Below are positions 1 to 7,791 of a DNA stretch of 64,000 nucleotides, in pieces. The position numbers and the translations under genes are program-made. Positions within the stretch are counted from its first letter, which is position 1, and each line of letters opens with the position of its first letter. The stretch comes from Streptococcus suis (lineage in GTDB: Bacteria; Bacillota; Bacilli; Lactobacillales; Streptococcaceae). The notes under the pieces were generated by a model. It saw only the letters and a program-made list of their open reading frames with translations, was not told where the DNA came from and ran no database searches. The stretch is from the NCBI RefSeq assembly GCF_002960445.1, contig NZ_POJD01000110.1, forward strand, positions 62,001 through 126,000, read 5' to 3'.

Positions 1-948
1 ACCGTGGGCGATGCGAGAGAGTGCTGCCATAGGCTCGCCTTGGCTACCTGTACAGAGAATCATAACTTCGCTGGCTGGGTACTCCTTGATCTCGTTTGGC
101 TCGATGAAGGTATCCTTAGGCACCTTGATGTAGCCGAGATCGATACCATTGACGATAGCTTTCTCCATAGAACGTCCAAAGACAGCGATTTTGCGTCCGG
201 TCTTGACTGCAGCGTCAGCCGCCTGTTGGAGACGGAAGATGTTGGAGGCAAAGGAAGCAAAGATGATGCGTCCGTGAATGCCTTCAATCAGTTTCATGAT
301 GGACTGACCGACCACTTTTTCCGAGTTGGTAAAGGTTGGAACTTCAGCATTTGTCGAGTCGGAGAGGAGGCAGAGAACGCCTTCTTCACCGAGTGCTGCC
401 ATGCGATGTAAGTCAGCTGGCTCACCAACTGGAGTGAAGTCGAACTTGAAGTCACCGGTACAGACGATTTTCCCTTGAGGGGTGTCAACGACGATACCGA
501 GAGGTTCTGGGATAGAGTGGGTGGTGCGGAAGAAGCTGACCTTGAGATGCTTGAAGGTCAACTCAGTCTTGTGGTTGATTTCATGCAAGGTTGCATCACG
601 GAGGAGTCCGTGTTCTTCCAATTTGCCTCGAATGAGGGCGAGGGCCAAAGGACCTGCATAGATTGGGATATTGGCTTGCTTGAGCAAGAAGGGAATGCCT
701 CCGATGTGGTCTTCGTGCCCGTGGGTAATAACCAGACCTTTGACGCGGTCTAGATTTTCAACGATATAGGAGTAGTCAGGGATAACGTAATCGATACCCA
801 AAAGGTCATCTTCAGGGAACTTGATACCCGCATCGACGATGAGAATTTCATCCTTGTACTCGATACCGTAGGTATTTTTCCCGATTTCTCCCAAACCACC
901 GATGGCGAAAACGCCAACTTCATGAGGTTTTAGATTGACTGATGACAT
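1..948 (-). CDS. rnjA: Ribonuclease J1, N-terminal part (3' end outside window)
   Basis: The reverse strand is open from an ATG at 948 to the window edge, giving the first 316 residues; the C-terminal part lies beyond position 1. The N terminus ([20 protein letters not shown]) and the metallo-beta-lactamase signature [10 protein letters not shown] near residue 74 identify an RNase J of the beta-CASP family. Such enzymes are endo- and 5'-3' exonucleases that mature rRNA and degrade mRNA in the cytoplasm, with zinc bound by the HxHxDH motif. It starts 3 bases after the rpoY stop, so the two genes are co-transcribed, as in other Firmicutes. J1 rather than J2 is inferred from the rpoY linkage. 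Confidence 0.93.
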   Translation of the reverse strand, partial: MSSVNLKPHEVGVFAIGGLGEIGKNTYGIEYKDEILIVDAGIKFPEDDLLGIDYVIPDYSYIVENLDRVKGLVITHGHEDHIGGIPFLLKQANIPIYAGPLALALIRGKLEEHGLLRDATLHEINHKTELTFKHLKVSFFRTTHSIPEPLGIVVDTPQGKIVCTGDFKFDFTPVGEPADLHRMAALGEEGVLCLLSDSTNAEVPTFTNSEKVVGQSIMKLIEGIHGRIIFASFASNIFRLQQAADAAVKTGRKIAVFGRSMEKAIVNGIDLGYIKVPKDTFIEPNEIKEYPASEVMILCTGSQGEPMAALSRIAHG

Positions 949-951
949 AAA

Positions 952-1182
952 TTAGAACTCCGTAATTTTGAAATCTGCGTGCTCTTTTTCGTATTCGAGG
1001 TGTTTGTCAGAGAGTAGGTCAACGAATTCAACGTTGTAGGCTGGGAATTTTGTTTCAACCAATTCTTTGACTTTGATACGACCTTCTAATTCAGAAGTTG
1101 CATCAACTTCGACATAGAGGGCTTGTGTCTGCTCACGGCGTGGGCTAATTTTTGATTCTTGATAGAATACTTTATAAATCAT
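952..1182 (-). CDS. rpoY: RNA polymerase epsilon subunit RpoY (DUF1447)
   Basis: A 76-residue protein starting [20 protein letters not shown], the family's usual length and opening. RpoY is a small accessory subunit of Firmicutes RNA polymerase. A longer in-frame start at 1215 exists, but the ATG at 1182 is preceded by AAAGGAAC at a normal distance and matches the family N terminus. It lies directly upstream of rnjA, a conserved pairing. The transcript probably begins near 1300 and passes a hairpin with a U-tract before this start. Confidence 0.93.
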   Translation of the reverse strand: MIYKVFYQESKISPRREQTQALYVEVDATSELEGRIKVKELVETKFPAYNVEFVDLLSDKHLEYEKEHADFKITEF

Positions 1183-1219
1183 GTGTAGTATAGTTCCTTT
1201 CTTTTTGACTGGCAACTAT

Positions 1220-1245
1220 GAAAAAAGCCCCAAACAGTTGGGGCT
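1220..1245 (-). terminator. Intrinsic terminator or attenuator in the rpoY-rnjA leader
   Basis: On the reverse strand an 8-bp stem (AGCCCCAA / TTGGGGCT, loop of 4) is followed by six T. It lies between the probable promoter (-10 at 1309-1314) and the rpoY start at 1182, so it would stop most leader transcripts. No other reverse-strand gene lies upstream to need a terminator. It is read as a possible attenuator. Confidence 0.7.
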
Positions 1246-1308
1246 GTCTGGTAATGCTTATTCAATTTTCTCGAGTTGTCAATTTATTCAGTCTAAATAT
1301 TACTCTTC

Positions 1309-1337
1309 ATTATACCATAAAATTTGCTGATGGTAAA
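1309..1337 (-). promoter_or_regulatory. Promoter of rpoY-rnjA
   Basis: On the reverse strand a perfect -10 TATAAT preceded by TGG (extended -10) lies at 1309-1317. A weak -35 (TTTACC) sits 17 bases upstream. Transcription would start near 1302. Confidence 0.6.
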
Positions 1338-1412
1338 AGGGTTTGGTAGGAAAATGGAAAAGTGTCGTGATTTTCAGAAATTAGAGCGTAATTGATAGAA
1401 GAATAAGGTAAA

Positions 1413-1441
1413 TTGACAAATATATATCTGTATAGTATAAT
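1413..1441 (+). promoter_or_regulatory. Promoter of the rgg gene
   Basis: TTGACA at 1413-1418 and TATAAT at 1436-1441 with a 17-base spacer: a consensus SigA promoter. The rgg start codon follows 40 bases later. Confidence 0.8.
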
Positions 1442-1481
1442 AAATGTAAGCGATATCATCTAGTGAGAAAGGAGGTAATTT

Positions 1482-2372
1482 ATGGATGCAGTACCACAAA
1501 TAGGATTGGGAGAATTTTACAGGGAACTCCGTCGTTCTCGCTTGGTCAAGCAAAAGGATGTTGTCGGTGGAGACTTTACAGCAGCTCAATTGTCACGCTT
1601 TGAGTCTGGAAAATCTATGTTGGCAGCGGATAAGTTGATTGTGGCTGTCGAAGGTATCAACATGACCATGGAGGAATTCACCTACAAATATCATGGCTAC
1701 AAAGAAGCGCCCCATATTGAGCTAGCAAATCTGATTTCAGATTTGTATTACCGACAGGATAGGGATGGGCTAGAGGCTTTGTTGGAGTCAGACCTCTTGA
1801 AAGCTGAGGGGGCACTCTATGCCAGATTAAATGAAATTGTCATCAAGGTGGCGCTGGCTGCCTTAGATGGACAATCTGATTTTGACGATAAGGATAGGAA
1901 GTTTCTCTCAGATTATCTCTTTGCTATTGAAGAGTGGACGAGTTTTGAGCTGTATTTATTTTTGAATGCACAAATGTTGTTGAATGACGAATTGATTATT
2001 GTTTTGATTTTAGAATTAAAAAACAAATCTCATCATTATCGGAATTTGAGAAAAAATAAACAATATTTAAAAGAAATTCTGATAAATTCAATAACTGAAA
2101 TGATAGAACGTGGGCGGTATGTTTATGCCGAACAGTTACTATGTGATCTAGAGTCAATCTCTGAAGTTTGTGATGCATTAGAACATATTTTTATTAACTA
2201 TTTTAGGTTATGTTTGAAGTTCCTTCGAACAGAAGGAACGGAAACGAGTAAAAAGAAAATAGAGGCCTTTATAGCCTCTGTTGGGGTGGTTACAAATGAG
2301 AAGTTAGTTTCTCTGCTGGAACGACACTATAGACGGCAGTGTCTTCGTTTGGAGTGTGTTCTTGAGGAGTAG
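1482..2372 (+). CDS. Rgg/GadR/MutR-family transcriptional regulator
   Basis: A 296-residue protein with an N-terminal XRE-type helix-turn-helix (about residues 8-65, including the segment AAQLSRFESGKSMLAADKL) and a long helical C-terminal region typical of Rgg proteins, which are about 280-300 residues. Rgg proteins bind DNA in the cytoplasm, and many respond to imported short hydrophobic peptides (SHP). A strong site GAAAGGAGG precedes the ATG, and a consensus promoter lies upstream. Its 3' end overlaps a convergent 48-codon reading frame with a hydrophobic SHP-like N terminus (2290-2436), an arrangement known for some rgg/shp pairs. Target genes cannot be read from sequence; the lipoprotein at 2619 is one candidate. 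Confidence 0.88.
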   Translation: MDAVPQIGLGEFYRELRRSRLVKQKDVVGGDFTAAQLSRFESGKSMLAADKLIVAVEGINMTMEEFTYKYHGYKEAPHIELANLISDLYYRQDRDGLEALLESDLLKAEGALYARLNEIVIKVALAALDGQSDFDDKDRKFLSDYLFAIEEWTSFELYLFLNAQMLLNDELIIVLILELKNKSHHYRNLRKNKQYLKEILINSITEMIERGRYVYAEQLLCDLESISEVCDALEHIFINYFRLCLKFLRTEGTETSKKKIEAFIASVGVVTNEKLVSLLERHYRRQCLRLECVLEE

Positions 2373-2436
2373 GACGTATAATAATTGGAATTACGATTAA
2401 AGTACAGATAATCAGTGAGACTATTTTATGGTTCAT
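2290..2436 (-). CDS. Candidate short hydrophobic peptide (SHP-like) antisense to the rgg 3' end
   Basis: A 48-residue reading frame on the reverse strand. It opens MNHKIVSLIICTLIVIPIII, a charged start plus hydrophobic stretch as in SHP pheromone precursors, and continues with a polar tail. It overlaps the last 83 bases of rgg convergently. A perfect -10 (TATAAT, plus-strand 2462-2467) lies 26 bases before the start with no good -35, which suits an activator-dependent promoter. The ribosome binding site is weak (GAGAT). It is longer than most known SHPs, so this is a candidate only; chance antisense coding is the alternative. Confidence 0.45.
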   Translation of the reverse strand: MNHKIVSLIICTLIVIPIIIRPTPQEHTPNEDTAVYSVVPAEKLTSHL

Positions 2437-2461
2437 AGTTTCGTATCTCGTTTTTGATTTT

Positions 2462-2467
2462 ATTATA
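2462..2467 (-). promoter_or_regulatory. -10 element upstream of the SHP-like frame
   Basis: Reverse-strand TATAAT. The hexamer at the 17-base -35 position is ATCAAA, unlike TTGACA, so the promoter may need an activator. Confidence 0.4.
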
Positions 2468-2618
2468 ACTAATTTTTATTGTATTTTGATTAACTTGAAA
2501 ATATGTAATTTTATAAAAATAATCTTGTAAATTTGTAAGTTGACTCGATGGTAGATGTATATCTGATAAAATTGGAATATGGAAAATGTTTTAAAATAAA
2601 AATAGGAGGTACAATACC

Positions 2619-3269
2619 ATGAAAAAAATATTTGTTTCAATACTGTGCTGTACTTGTATCCTAACAGCCTGTACTAAAGTACAAGAAAGTGTAAATACAG
2701 GTACGAGTCAATCTAGTCAGACTAGTGCTAGTCAGCAGAAATCAACTGGGACTAGCGAAACTAAGCAAAGTGGGCAGTCGGCATCATCAAGCACTAATAC
2801 AAATTCGAGCACCTCAACGACTACCGAAAGTAGCTCTCAAATGGCAGCAAGTTCAGAGGAACAAGTGGCTTCTAGCAATAGCGAAATTAAGGAAACAGAA
2901 CTTCAAACAGCAACGGACACTGGCCAGACTACTGTTTCAAGTAGAACTACAATTGATATTGATGCCATTTCTAATGGAGATTATTCCAGTGTTGCAGGGA
3001 CTTGGGCAAATAGTCGTGGAGAAGTATTGATCATAGAAAATGATGGGAAGGCTCGTTTTTCAGAATCCACAGAAGATTCTATTCTCAGTGTTCAATCAAT
3101 AAAAAACCAAGTTATCCATGCGGACATTGCTACTGGTCCATACTCCGCAGCTATGAAGATTATTCCAGCTGGAGAGGAAGATCCGTACTATGCAACTGTG
3201 GAGAACGTAGACCGTATTGCTATCGGTCATAGTATAGATATGTATGAATATCCTTTTTACCGCCAATAA
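2619..3269 (+). CDS. Lipoprotein with Ser/Thr-rich linker and C-terminal DUF6287-like domain
   Basis: 216 residues. A type II signal peptide (MKKIFVSILCCTCILTAC) ends in a lipobox with Cys18 as the likely lipidated residue. A long Ser/Thr/Gln-rich linker (about 20-115) follows, then a compact domain with DYSSVAGTW near residue 120. That motif recurs in the proteins at 20733 and 21795, and I assign it to the DUF6287 family from memory. It is probably anchored to the outer membrane face; its role is unknown. RBS is AGGAGG. It is monocistronic, with its own terminator. It lies divergent from the SHP-like frame and could share control with it (inference). Confidence 0.8.
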   Translation: MKKIFVSILCCTCILTACTKVQESVNTGTSQSSQTSASQQKSTGTSETKQSGQSASSSTNTNSSTSTTTESSSQMAASSEEQVASSNSEIKETELQTATDTGQTTVSSRTTIDIDAISNGDYSSVAGTWANSRGEVLIIENDGKARFSESTEDSILSVQSIKNQVIHADIATGPYSAAMKIIPAGEEDPYYATVENVDRIAIGHSIDMYEYPFYRQ

Positions 3270-3279
3270 CCTATTTACA

Positions 3280-3304
3280 AACCTCCTCATCGTAGGAGGT
3301 TTTT
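3280..3304 (+). terminator. Terminator after the lipoprotein gene
   Basis: Stem AACCTCCT / AGGAGGTT with a 6-base loop followed by a T-run, 10 bases after the stop codon. Confidence 0.85.
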
Positions 3305-3310
3305 GATTAT

Positions 3311-3339
3311 TTGAAAAAAACTTCAATATAGCTTACAAT
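3311..3339 (+). promoter_or_regulatory. Promoter of tsaB-rimI-tsaD
   Basis: TTGAAA at 3311 and TACAAT at 3334 with a 17-base spacer, 31 bases before tsaB. Confidence 0.65.
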
Positions 3340-3370
3340 AGGGAGTAGCATTGTACAGAAAGAGAAAATT

Positions 3371-4054
3371 ATGAAAATCCTAGCTTTAGATAGCTCTAAC
3401 CAAGCCTTGTCGGTGGCCTTGGTGGAGGACGGTCGTTTGCAGGCGGAAACCCTGCTGGCCGTTAAGAAAAATCATAGCATCAGCCTCATGCCTGTGGTCG
3501 ATTTTTTGGTGGCACAGGTGGGCTGGACGCCCAAAGACCTGAATCGGATTGTGGTCGCTCAGGGGCCTGGCTCCTACACGGGTCTGCGGGTGGCGGTGGC
3601 GACTGCCAAGACCCTGGCCTACACCCTCAAGATTGACTTGGTGGGGCTATCCAGTCTTCAGTCCCTGGTTCCGCCAAGCCTGACGGGTCTGGTGGTGCCC
3701 CTCATCGATGCCCGCCGTAACTGCGTCTATGCAGGTGTTTATGAAAATGGCAGAGCAGTCGAGGCAGACCGCTACTGGTCTTTTGAAGACTTGCTTTCTA
3801 GCCTGGCTGGCAAGGAAAATATCACCTTTGTCGGAGAAGTAGAAAACTTTATGGAGCAAATCGAACAAGCTCTGCCGACTGCTCAGTATCAAGCCAGTCT
3901 GCCGTCTGCCTATCAATTGGCGGTAATTGGTCAAGACTTGCCAGCAGTAGATGTCACCAGCTTTGAGCCCAACTATCTCAAGCGAGTCGAGGCAGAGGAG
4001 AACTGGCTCAAGGATAACAAAGCTGGCTCAGAAAGTTATATCAAACGTGTATGA
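3371..4054 (+). CDS. tsaB: tRNA t6A biosynthesis protein TsaB
   Basis: 227 residues beginning MKILALDSSNQALSVALVED, with the ASKHA-type segment GPGSYTGLRV near residue 62, typical of TsaB (YeaZ). TsaB is the non-catalytic partner of TsaD in the complex that adds threonylcarbamoyl to A37 of ANN-decoding tRNAs. Its stop overlaps the rimI start by 4 bases (ATGA), and tsaD follows, so the three genes form one operon. It is GC-richer than the flanking AT-rich accessory genes. Confidence 0.95.
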   Translation: MKILALDSSNQALSVALVEDGRLQAETLLAVKKNHSISLMPVVDFLVAQVGWTPKDLNRIVVAQGPGSYTGLRVAVATAKTLAYTLKIDLVGLSSLQSLVPPSLTGLVVPLIDARRNCVYAGVYENGRAVEADRYWSFEDLLSSLAGKENITFVGEVENFMEQIEQALPTAQYQASLPSAYQLAVIGQDLPAVDVTSFEPNYLKRVEAEENWLKDNKAGSESYIKRV

Positions 4055-4491
4055 TAGAGATTAAACACTACGATGGTCAGGCAAATCTGGCAGAGGCTGT
4101 TTTGGCAGTTATGCAGTCAGTCTATGAGCAATCTCCATGGACTCTGGAGCAGATTGCCTCCAGTATGGCTGGTCAGGACGAAGACTATTATCTGGCCTAT
4201 GAGGGTCAGGAATTAGTTGGATTTTTGGCTGTTCAGACGGTGCTGGATGAGATGGAAATCTTGCAGATTGCTGTCAGGGCTGATTTTCAGAGGTTGGGAA
4301 TCGCCAGTCAACTGATGGCTGCTGTGATGGACTGGGATGGAGACATCTTCCTCGAAGTGAGGGAGTCCAATAGCGCAGCTCAGGCCCTCTATACACGCCA
4401 GCATTTTACCAAAATAGGAAAAAGAAAAGACTACTACCGTAATCCTGTCGAGGACGCGGTGATAATGAAGAGAGAACGTGATGAAAGATAG
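4051..4491 (+). CDS. rimI: Ribosomal protein S18 alanine N-acetyltransferase RimI
   Basis: 146-residue GNAT protein. The acetyl-CoA loop is seen in [14 protein letters not shown] (about residues 76-90), followed by [19 protein letters not shown] near residue 107, the RimI signature. RimI acetylates the N terminus of ribosomal protein S18. It sits between tsaB and tsaD, overlapping both, as in many Firmicutes. In streptococci its exact substrate range is not established from sequence. Confidence 0.92.
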   Translation: MIEIKHYDGQANLAEAVLAVMQSVYEQSPWTLEQIASSMAGQDEDYYLAYEGQELVGFLAVQTVLDEMEILQIAVRADFQRLGIASQLMAAVMDWDGDIFLEVRESNSAAQALYTRQHFTKIGKRKDYYRNPVEDAVIMKRERDER

Positions 4492-5488
4492 ATTGATTTT
4501 GGCGATCGAGACCTCCTGTGACGAGACCTCGGTGGCTGTTTTGCGAAATGAGGCGGAGCTTTTGTCCAATGTCATTGCCAGCCAGATTGCCAGCCACCAG
4601 CGGTTTGGTGGGGTGGTGCCTGAGGTAGCCAGCCGTCACCATGTGGAAGTGATTACGGCCTGTATCGAGGAGGCCTTGTTGGAGGCGAAAGTGACGGCAG
4701 AGGACTTGACGGCTGTGGCGGTGACCTATGGACCTGGCTTGGTCGGTGCCTTGCTGGTCGGGATTTCGGCTGCCAAGGCGTTTGCCTGGGCTAATGGCTT
4801 GCCACTCATTCCTGTCAACCACATGGCAGGGCATTTGATGGCGGCGCGTGCGGTCAAGGAGTTGGAATTTCCCCTCTTGGCCCTCTTGGTCAGCGGTGGG
4901 CACACGGAGTTGGTCTATGTCTCAGAGGCGGGCGACTACAAGATTGTCGGCGAAACGCGAGATGATGCGGTCGGCGAGGCCTATGATAAGGTGGGGCGGG
5001 TCATGGGTCTGCCCTATCCAGCTGGTCGAGTCATCGATGAGTTGGCACATGAGGGGCAGGACATTTATGATTTCCCTCGGGCTATGATCAAGGAAGATAA
5101 CTTAGAGTTTTCTTTCTCAGGACTCAAATCTGCCTTTATCAACCTCTACCATAATGCTCAGCAGAAAGGGGAAACCTTGTCCAATGTGGACCTGTCAGCC
5201 TCTTTCCAAGCTTGTGTCTTAGATATTCTTATGGCTAAGACCAAGAAGGCTTTGGAGCAATACCCTGTTAAGACCTTGGTCGTAGCGGGCGGTGTGGCAG
5301 CCAATCAAGGCTTGCGGGAGCGGTTGGCGGCTGAAATCACCGATGTGGAGGTTATCATTCCCCCGCTTCGCCTCTGCGGTGACAATGCAGGCATGATTGC
5401 CTTGGCAGCAGTCAGTGAATACAACAAGGAAAACTTTGCTGGCTGGGATTTAAATGCCAAGCCAAGTTTGGCTTTTGAGAATTTGTAA
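4481..5488 (+). CDS. tsaD: tRNA N6-adenosine threonylcarbamoyltransferase TsaD
   Basis: 335 residues from the ATG at 4481 (a GTG one codon earlier is also in frame). The start [20 protein letters not shown] and the metal-binding [10 protein letters not shown] near residue 110 define TsaD (formerly Gcp). It transfers the threonylcarbamoyl group to A37 of tRNA, working with TsaB and TsaE. It overlaps rimI by 11 bases, and a hairpin terminator follows. Confidence 0.96.
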   Translation: MKDRLILAIETSCDETSVAVLRNEAELLSNVIASQIASHQRFGGVVPEVASRHHVEVITACIEEALLEAKVTAEDLTAVAVTYGPGLVGALLVGISAAKAFAWANGLPLIPVNHMAGHLMAARAVKELEFPLLALLVSGGHTELVYVSEAGDYKIVGETRDDAVGEAYDKVGRVMGLPYPAGRVIDELAHEGQDIYDFPRAMIKEDNLEFSFSGLKSAFINLYHNAQQKGETLSNVDLSASFQACVLDILMAKTKKALEQYPVKTLVVAGGVAANQGLRERLAAEITDVEVIIPPLRLCGDNAGMIALAAVSEYNKENFAGWDLNAKPSLAFENL

Positions 5489-5497
5489 GAAGGAAAC

Positions 5498-5523
5498 AGC
5501 TGGATTTTGATGCCCAGCTTTTT
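5498..5523 (+). terminator. Terminator after tsaD
   Basis: Stem AGCTGG / CCAGCT with a 10-base loop and a short T-run, 10 bases after the tsaD stop. Confidence 0.65.
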
Positions 5524-5545
5524 CTAATGATGTACCAATTTGTTA

Positions 5546-5574
5546 TTGACGAGGGAGAGATTGTCTCCTATACT
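5546..5574 (+). promoter_or_regulatory. Promoter of azlC-azlD-yeiH
   Basis: TTGACG at 5546 and TATACT at 5569, spacer 17. Confidence 0.7.
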
Positions 5575-5607
5575 AGAATGATATAAATTGATATCAAAGG
5601 AGAGAAG

Positions 5608-6309
5608 ATGAAAAAACAGGATTTTCGTGAAGGCTTGCGGGATGCTATCCCAACAGCTCTGGGCTATGCCAGTATTGGCCTAGCCTGCGGTGTCGTATCG
5701 GTCAATTCCGGCATTTCTGCGGTGGAAATGGGGCTGATGAGCCTTTTGGTCTATGCAGGAAGTGCCCAGTTTGTCATGTGTGCTATGATTTTGGCAGGAG
5801 CTCCCTTGGTTTCCATTGCAGTGACCGTTTTCTTTGTCAATCTGCGGAATTTCCTCATGTGCCTGCACACGACGACCATTTTTCAGGGCAATAGTCTGGG
5901 GTCTAATATCCTGATTGGTTCTTTTGTGACGGATGAGTCCTATGCGGTTCTCTTGCGGAAACACATTGATGAAAAGCAGATTGCCCCAAGCTGGATGTAC
6001 GGTAACAACTTTGCGAGCTACGCTTCTTGGGTAACCTTTACCATTTTGGGTAATCTGATTGGAGGGCTGATTCCAAATCCAGAACAGTTTGGCTTGGATT
6101 TTGCCCTGGTGGCTATGTTTGTTGGTATTTTCTCAGGTCAGCTGGAGGCTATGGCTCGGACCATTCCTTTGAAAAAAATCGGCCTGATTCTGCTGGCGGT
6201 GGGTCTGGCCTATGTCGGTCTGTCTGTGCTGGTGTCGTCCTATGTTGCGGTGCTTCTGGCGACGCTTTTGGGCTGTTTTGTGGGGGTGATGATTGATGAT
6301 AAAAACTAG
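5608..6309 (+). CDS. azlC: Branched-chain amino acid exporter subunit AzlC
   Basis: 233-residue inner-membrane protein with about seven hydrophobic segments; the N-terminal part (REGLRDAIPTALGYASIGLA) is typical of AzlC. AzlC and AzlD together export branched-chain amino acids or their analogues in Bacillus. The azlD gene overlaps its end. RBS is AAAGGAGAG. Substrate here is inferred from the family only. Confidence 0.9.
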   Translation: MKKQDFREGLRDAIPTALGYASIGLACGVVSVNSGISAVEMGLMSLLVYAGSAQFVMCAMILAGAPLVSIAVTVFFVNLRNFLMCLHTTTIFQGNSLGSNILIGSFVTDESYAVLLRKHIDEKQIAPSWMYGNNFASYASWVTFTILGNLIGGLIPNPEQFGLDFALVAMFVGIFSGQLEAMARTIPLKKIGLILLAVGLAYVGLSVLVSSYVAVLLATLLGCFVGVMIDDKN

Positions 6310-6619
6310 CATTTTACTGATTATTCTGGCGTCAGCCCTAGTGACCTGGCTGCCACGTGTCCTACCTTTTGTCCTGACGCAGAACAAATCCCTGCCACCT
6401 CGCATGGTCAAGTTCCTCAGTTTCCTGCCCATTACCATTATCTTTGCCCTGACCCTCTCTAGCATCATGGACGAAGAAGTCGGCTCGCTACCTAGCCTGC
6501 TTCCTGTCGAAAGCCTAGCCCTCCTTCCGACCTTCTGGGTGGTTTTGAAGACAAAAAATATCCTCCTGGCTGTCCTGGTCGGCGTTCTGACGACTGCTGC
6601 CCTCCGCTTGCTTTTTTAG
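6296..6619 (+). CDS. azlD: Branched-chain amino acid exporter subunit AzlD
   Basis: 107 residues from the ATG at 6296 (a TTG one codon earlier is in frame), with four hydrophobic helices and the opening ILLIILASALVTWLPRVLPF typical of AzlD. It overlaps azlC by 14 bases, which indicates translational coupling. It is the small partner subunit of AzlC. Confidence 0.9.
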   Translation: MIKTSILLIILASALVTWLPRVLPFVLTQNKSLPPRMVKFLSFLPITIIFALTLSSIMDEEVGSLPSLLPVESLALLPTFWVVLKTKNILLAVLVGVLTTAALRLLF

Positions 6620-6628
6620 GAGGGGCTT

Positions 6629-7651
6629 ATGGTAAAGGAAAATGCCAGAGGTATGGTACTTTGTCTAGTCTTGGCTGGAATTAGCTGGTGCTTAGGAAGT
6701 TGGTTTTCAGTAGTGGGTGGGCCTGTTTTTGCCCTTCTAATCGGAATGAGCCTGCACTCTTACATTTCAAGGAAAAATTCATTTCAGTCAGGCTTGGCCT
6801 TTACCTCTAAGAAGATTTTGCAGTATGCGGTGATTTGTTTGGGATTTGGATTAAACTTATCTGCGGTCCTGGCAGTCGGTCGCCAATCTCTACCGATTAT
6901 TCTGTCAACCATCAGTTTTGCCTTGTTTTTGGCAGTTCTGATGTGGAAAATCTTGCCCATTTCATCTCATCTGGCGACCTTGATTGGCGTTGGGACCTCT
7001 ATCTGTGGAGGCTCTGCCATTGCGGCGACAGCTCCCATTATCCAGGCGGACGATGAGGATGTGGCTCAGGCTATCTCGGTCATCTTTCTCTTTAATGTCT
7101 TGGCGGCCTTGATTTTTCCGACTTTGGCAACTTGGCTTGGGTTCTCGACCGATTCGGGTCAGGCCTTTGGGATCTTCGCCGGAACGGCGGTCAATGATAC
7201 CTCGTCGGTCACCGCGACAGCAGCCACTTGGGATAGTCTTTACGGCCTGGGCAGTCAGACCTTGGATACAGCTGTGACGGTCAAGCTGACGCGGACCCTT
7301 GCTATTATCCCGATTACGACGGTTTTGGCGATTTGGCAGGCTCGAGGGAAGGGAACTAAGGCAGACAAGAAGTCACTCTTGGCAGGTTTTCCGACCTTCA
7401 TTCTGTACTTTATTCTAGCCAGTCTGGTGACTACAATGGCAGGTCACTTTGGACTGGGGACGGATTTTTTTGGCCCGTTCAAAACCCTGTCCAAGTTCCT
7501 CATTTGTATGGCCATGGCAGCTATTGGCTTGCGGACTAATGTGTTGGCCCTGGTAAAAAATGGTAGAGTTGCTCTTCTGGTCGGACTTGCTTGTTGGATG
7601 GGAGTGACCCTGTTAACACTGGTTTGGCAGGCGATCTTGGGAATTTGGTAA
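6629..7651 (+). CDS. YeiH-family putative sulfate exporter (UPF0324)
   Basis: 340-residue membrane protein with about ten hydrophobic segments, the glycine-rich GVGTSICGGSAIAATAPII near residue 127 and FAGTAVNDTSSVTA near residue 190, both typical of the YeiH/UPF0324 family. Family members are called putative sulfate exporters, but the substrate is not proven. It begins 9 bases after azlD with the strong site AGGAGGGG, so it is probably part of the same operon. A repeat-like palindrome and a bidirectional terminator follow. Confidence 0.85.
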   Translation: MVKENARGMVLCLVLAGISWCLGSWFSVVGGPVFALLIGMSLHSYISRKNSFQSGLAFTSKKILQYAVICLGFGLNLSAVLAVGRQSLPIILSTISFALFLAVLMWKILPISSHLATLIGVGTSICGGSAIAATAPIIQADDEDVAQAISVIFLFNVLAALIFPTLATWLGFSTDSGQAFGIFAGTAVNDTSSVTATAATWDSLYGLGSQTLDTAVTVKLTRTLAIIPITTVLAIWQARGKGTKADKKSLLAGFPTFILYFILASLVTTMAGHFGLGTDFFGPFKTLSKFLICMAMAAIGLRTNVLALVKNGRVALLVGLACWMGVTLLTLVWQAILGIW

Positions 7652-7660
7652 ATATAGTCT

Positions 7661-7750
7661 TTTAGTTTACTTTTAGTACTAGGCAACGAGCCGCTGGCAT
7701 AACTAAGGTTAGGCAAGGCGAGTTAACGAAGTAATAAAAGAGAAACTAAA
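7661..7750. repeat. Imperfect inverted-repeat element (MITE/RUP-like)
   Basis: A 90-base intergenic stretch whose ends are inverted copies: TTTAGTTT at the left and AAACTAAA at the right, with CTTTTA-TACT / AGTA-TAAAAG following inward. Arms of about 35 bases match imperfectly. No coding potential was seen. It resembles the small non-autonomous elements of streptococci, but I could not match it to a named family. Confidence 0.5.
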
Positions 7751-7761
7751 TGACGAGAAAA

Positions 7762-7791
7762 CAGCCTTCTCTTGCGAGAGGCTGCTTTTTT
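7762..7791. terminator. Bidirectional terminator between yeiH and the ABC permease gene
   Basis: Stem CAGCCT-CTC / GAG-AGGCTG with flanking A-run on the left and T-run on the right, so it can serve both convergent transcripts. It touches the stop codon of the reverse-strand permease gene. Confidence 0.75.

Noticed and set aside
1374..1589. 71-codon reverse frame overlapping the rgg promoter and start
   Set aside because: No RBS, composition typical of AT-rich antisense.
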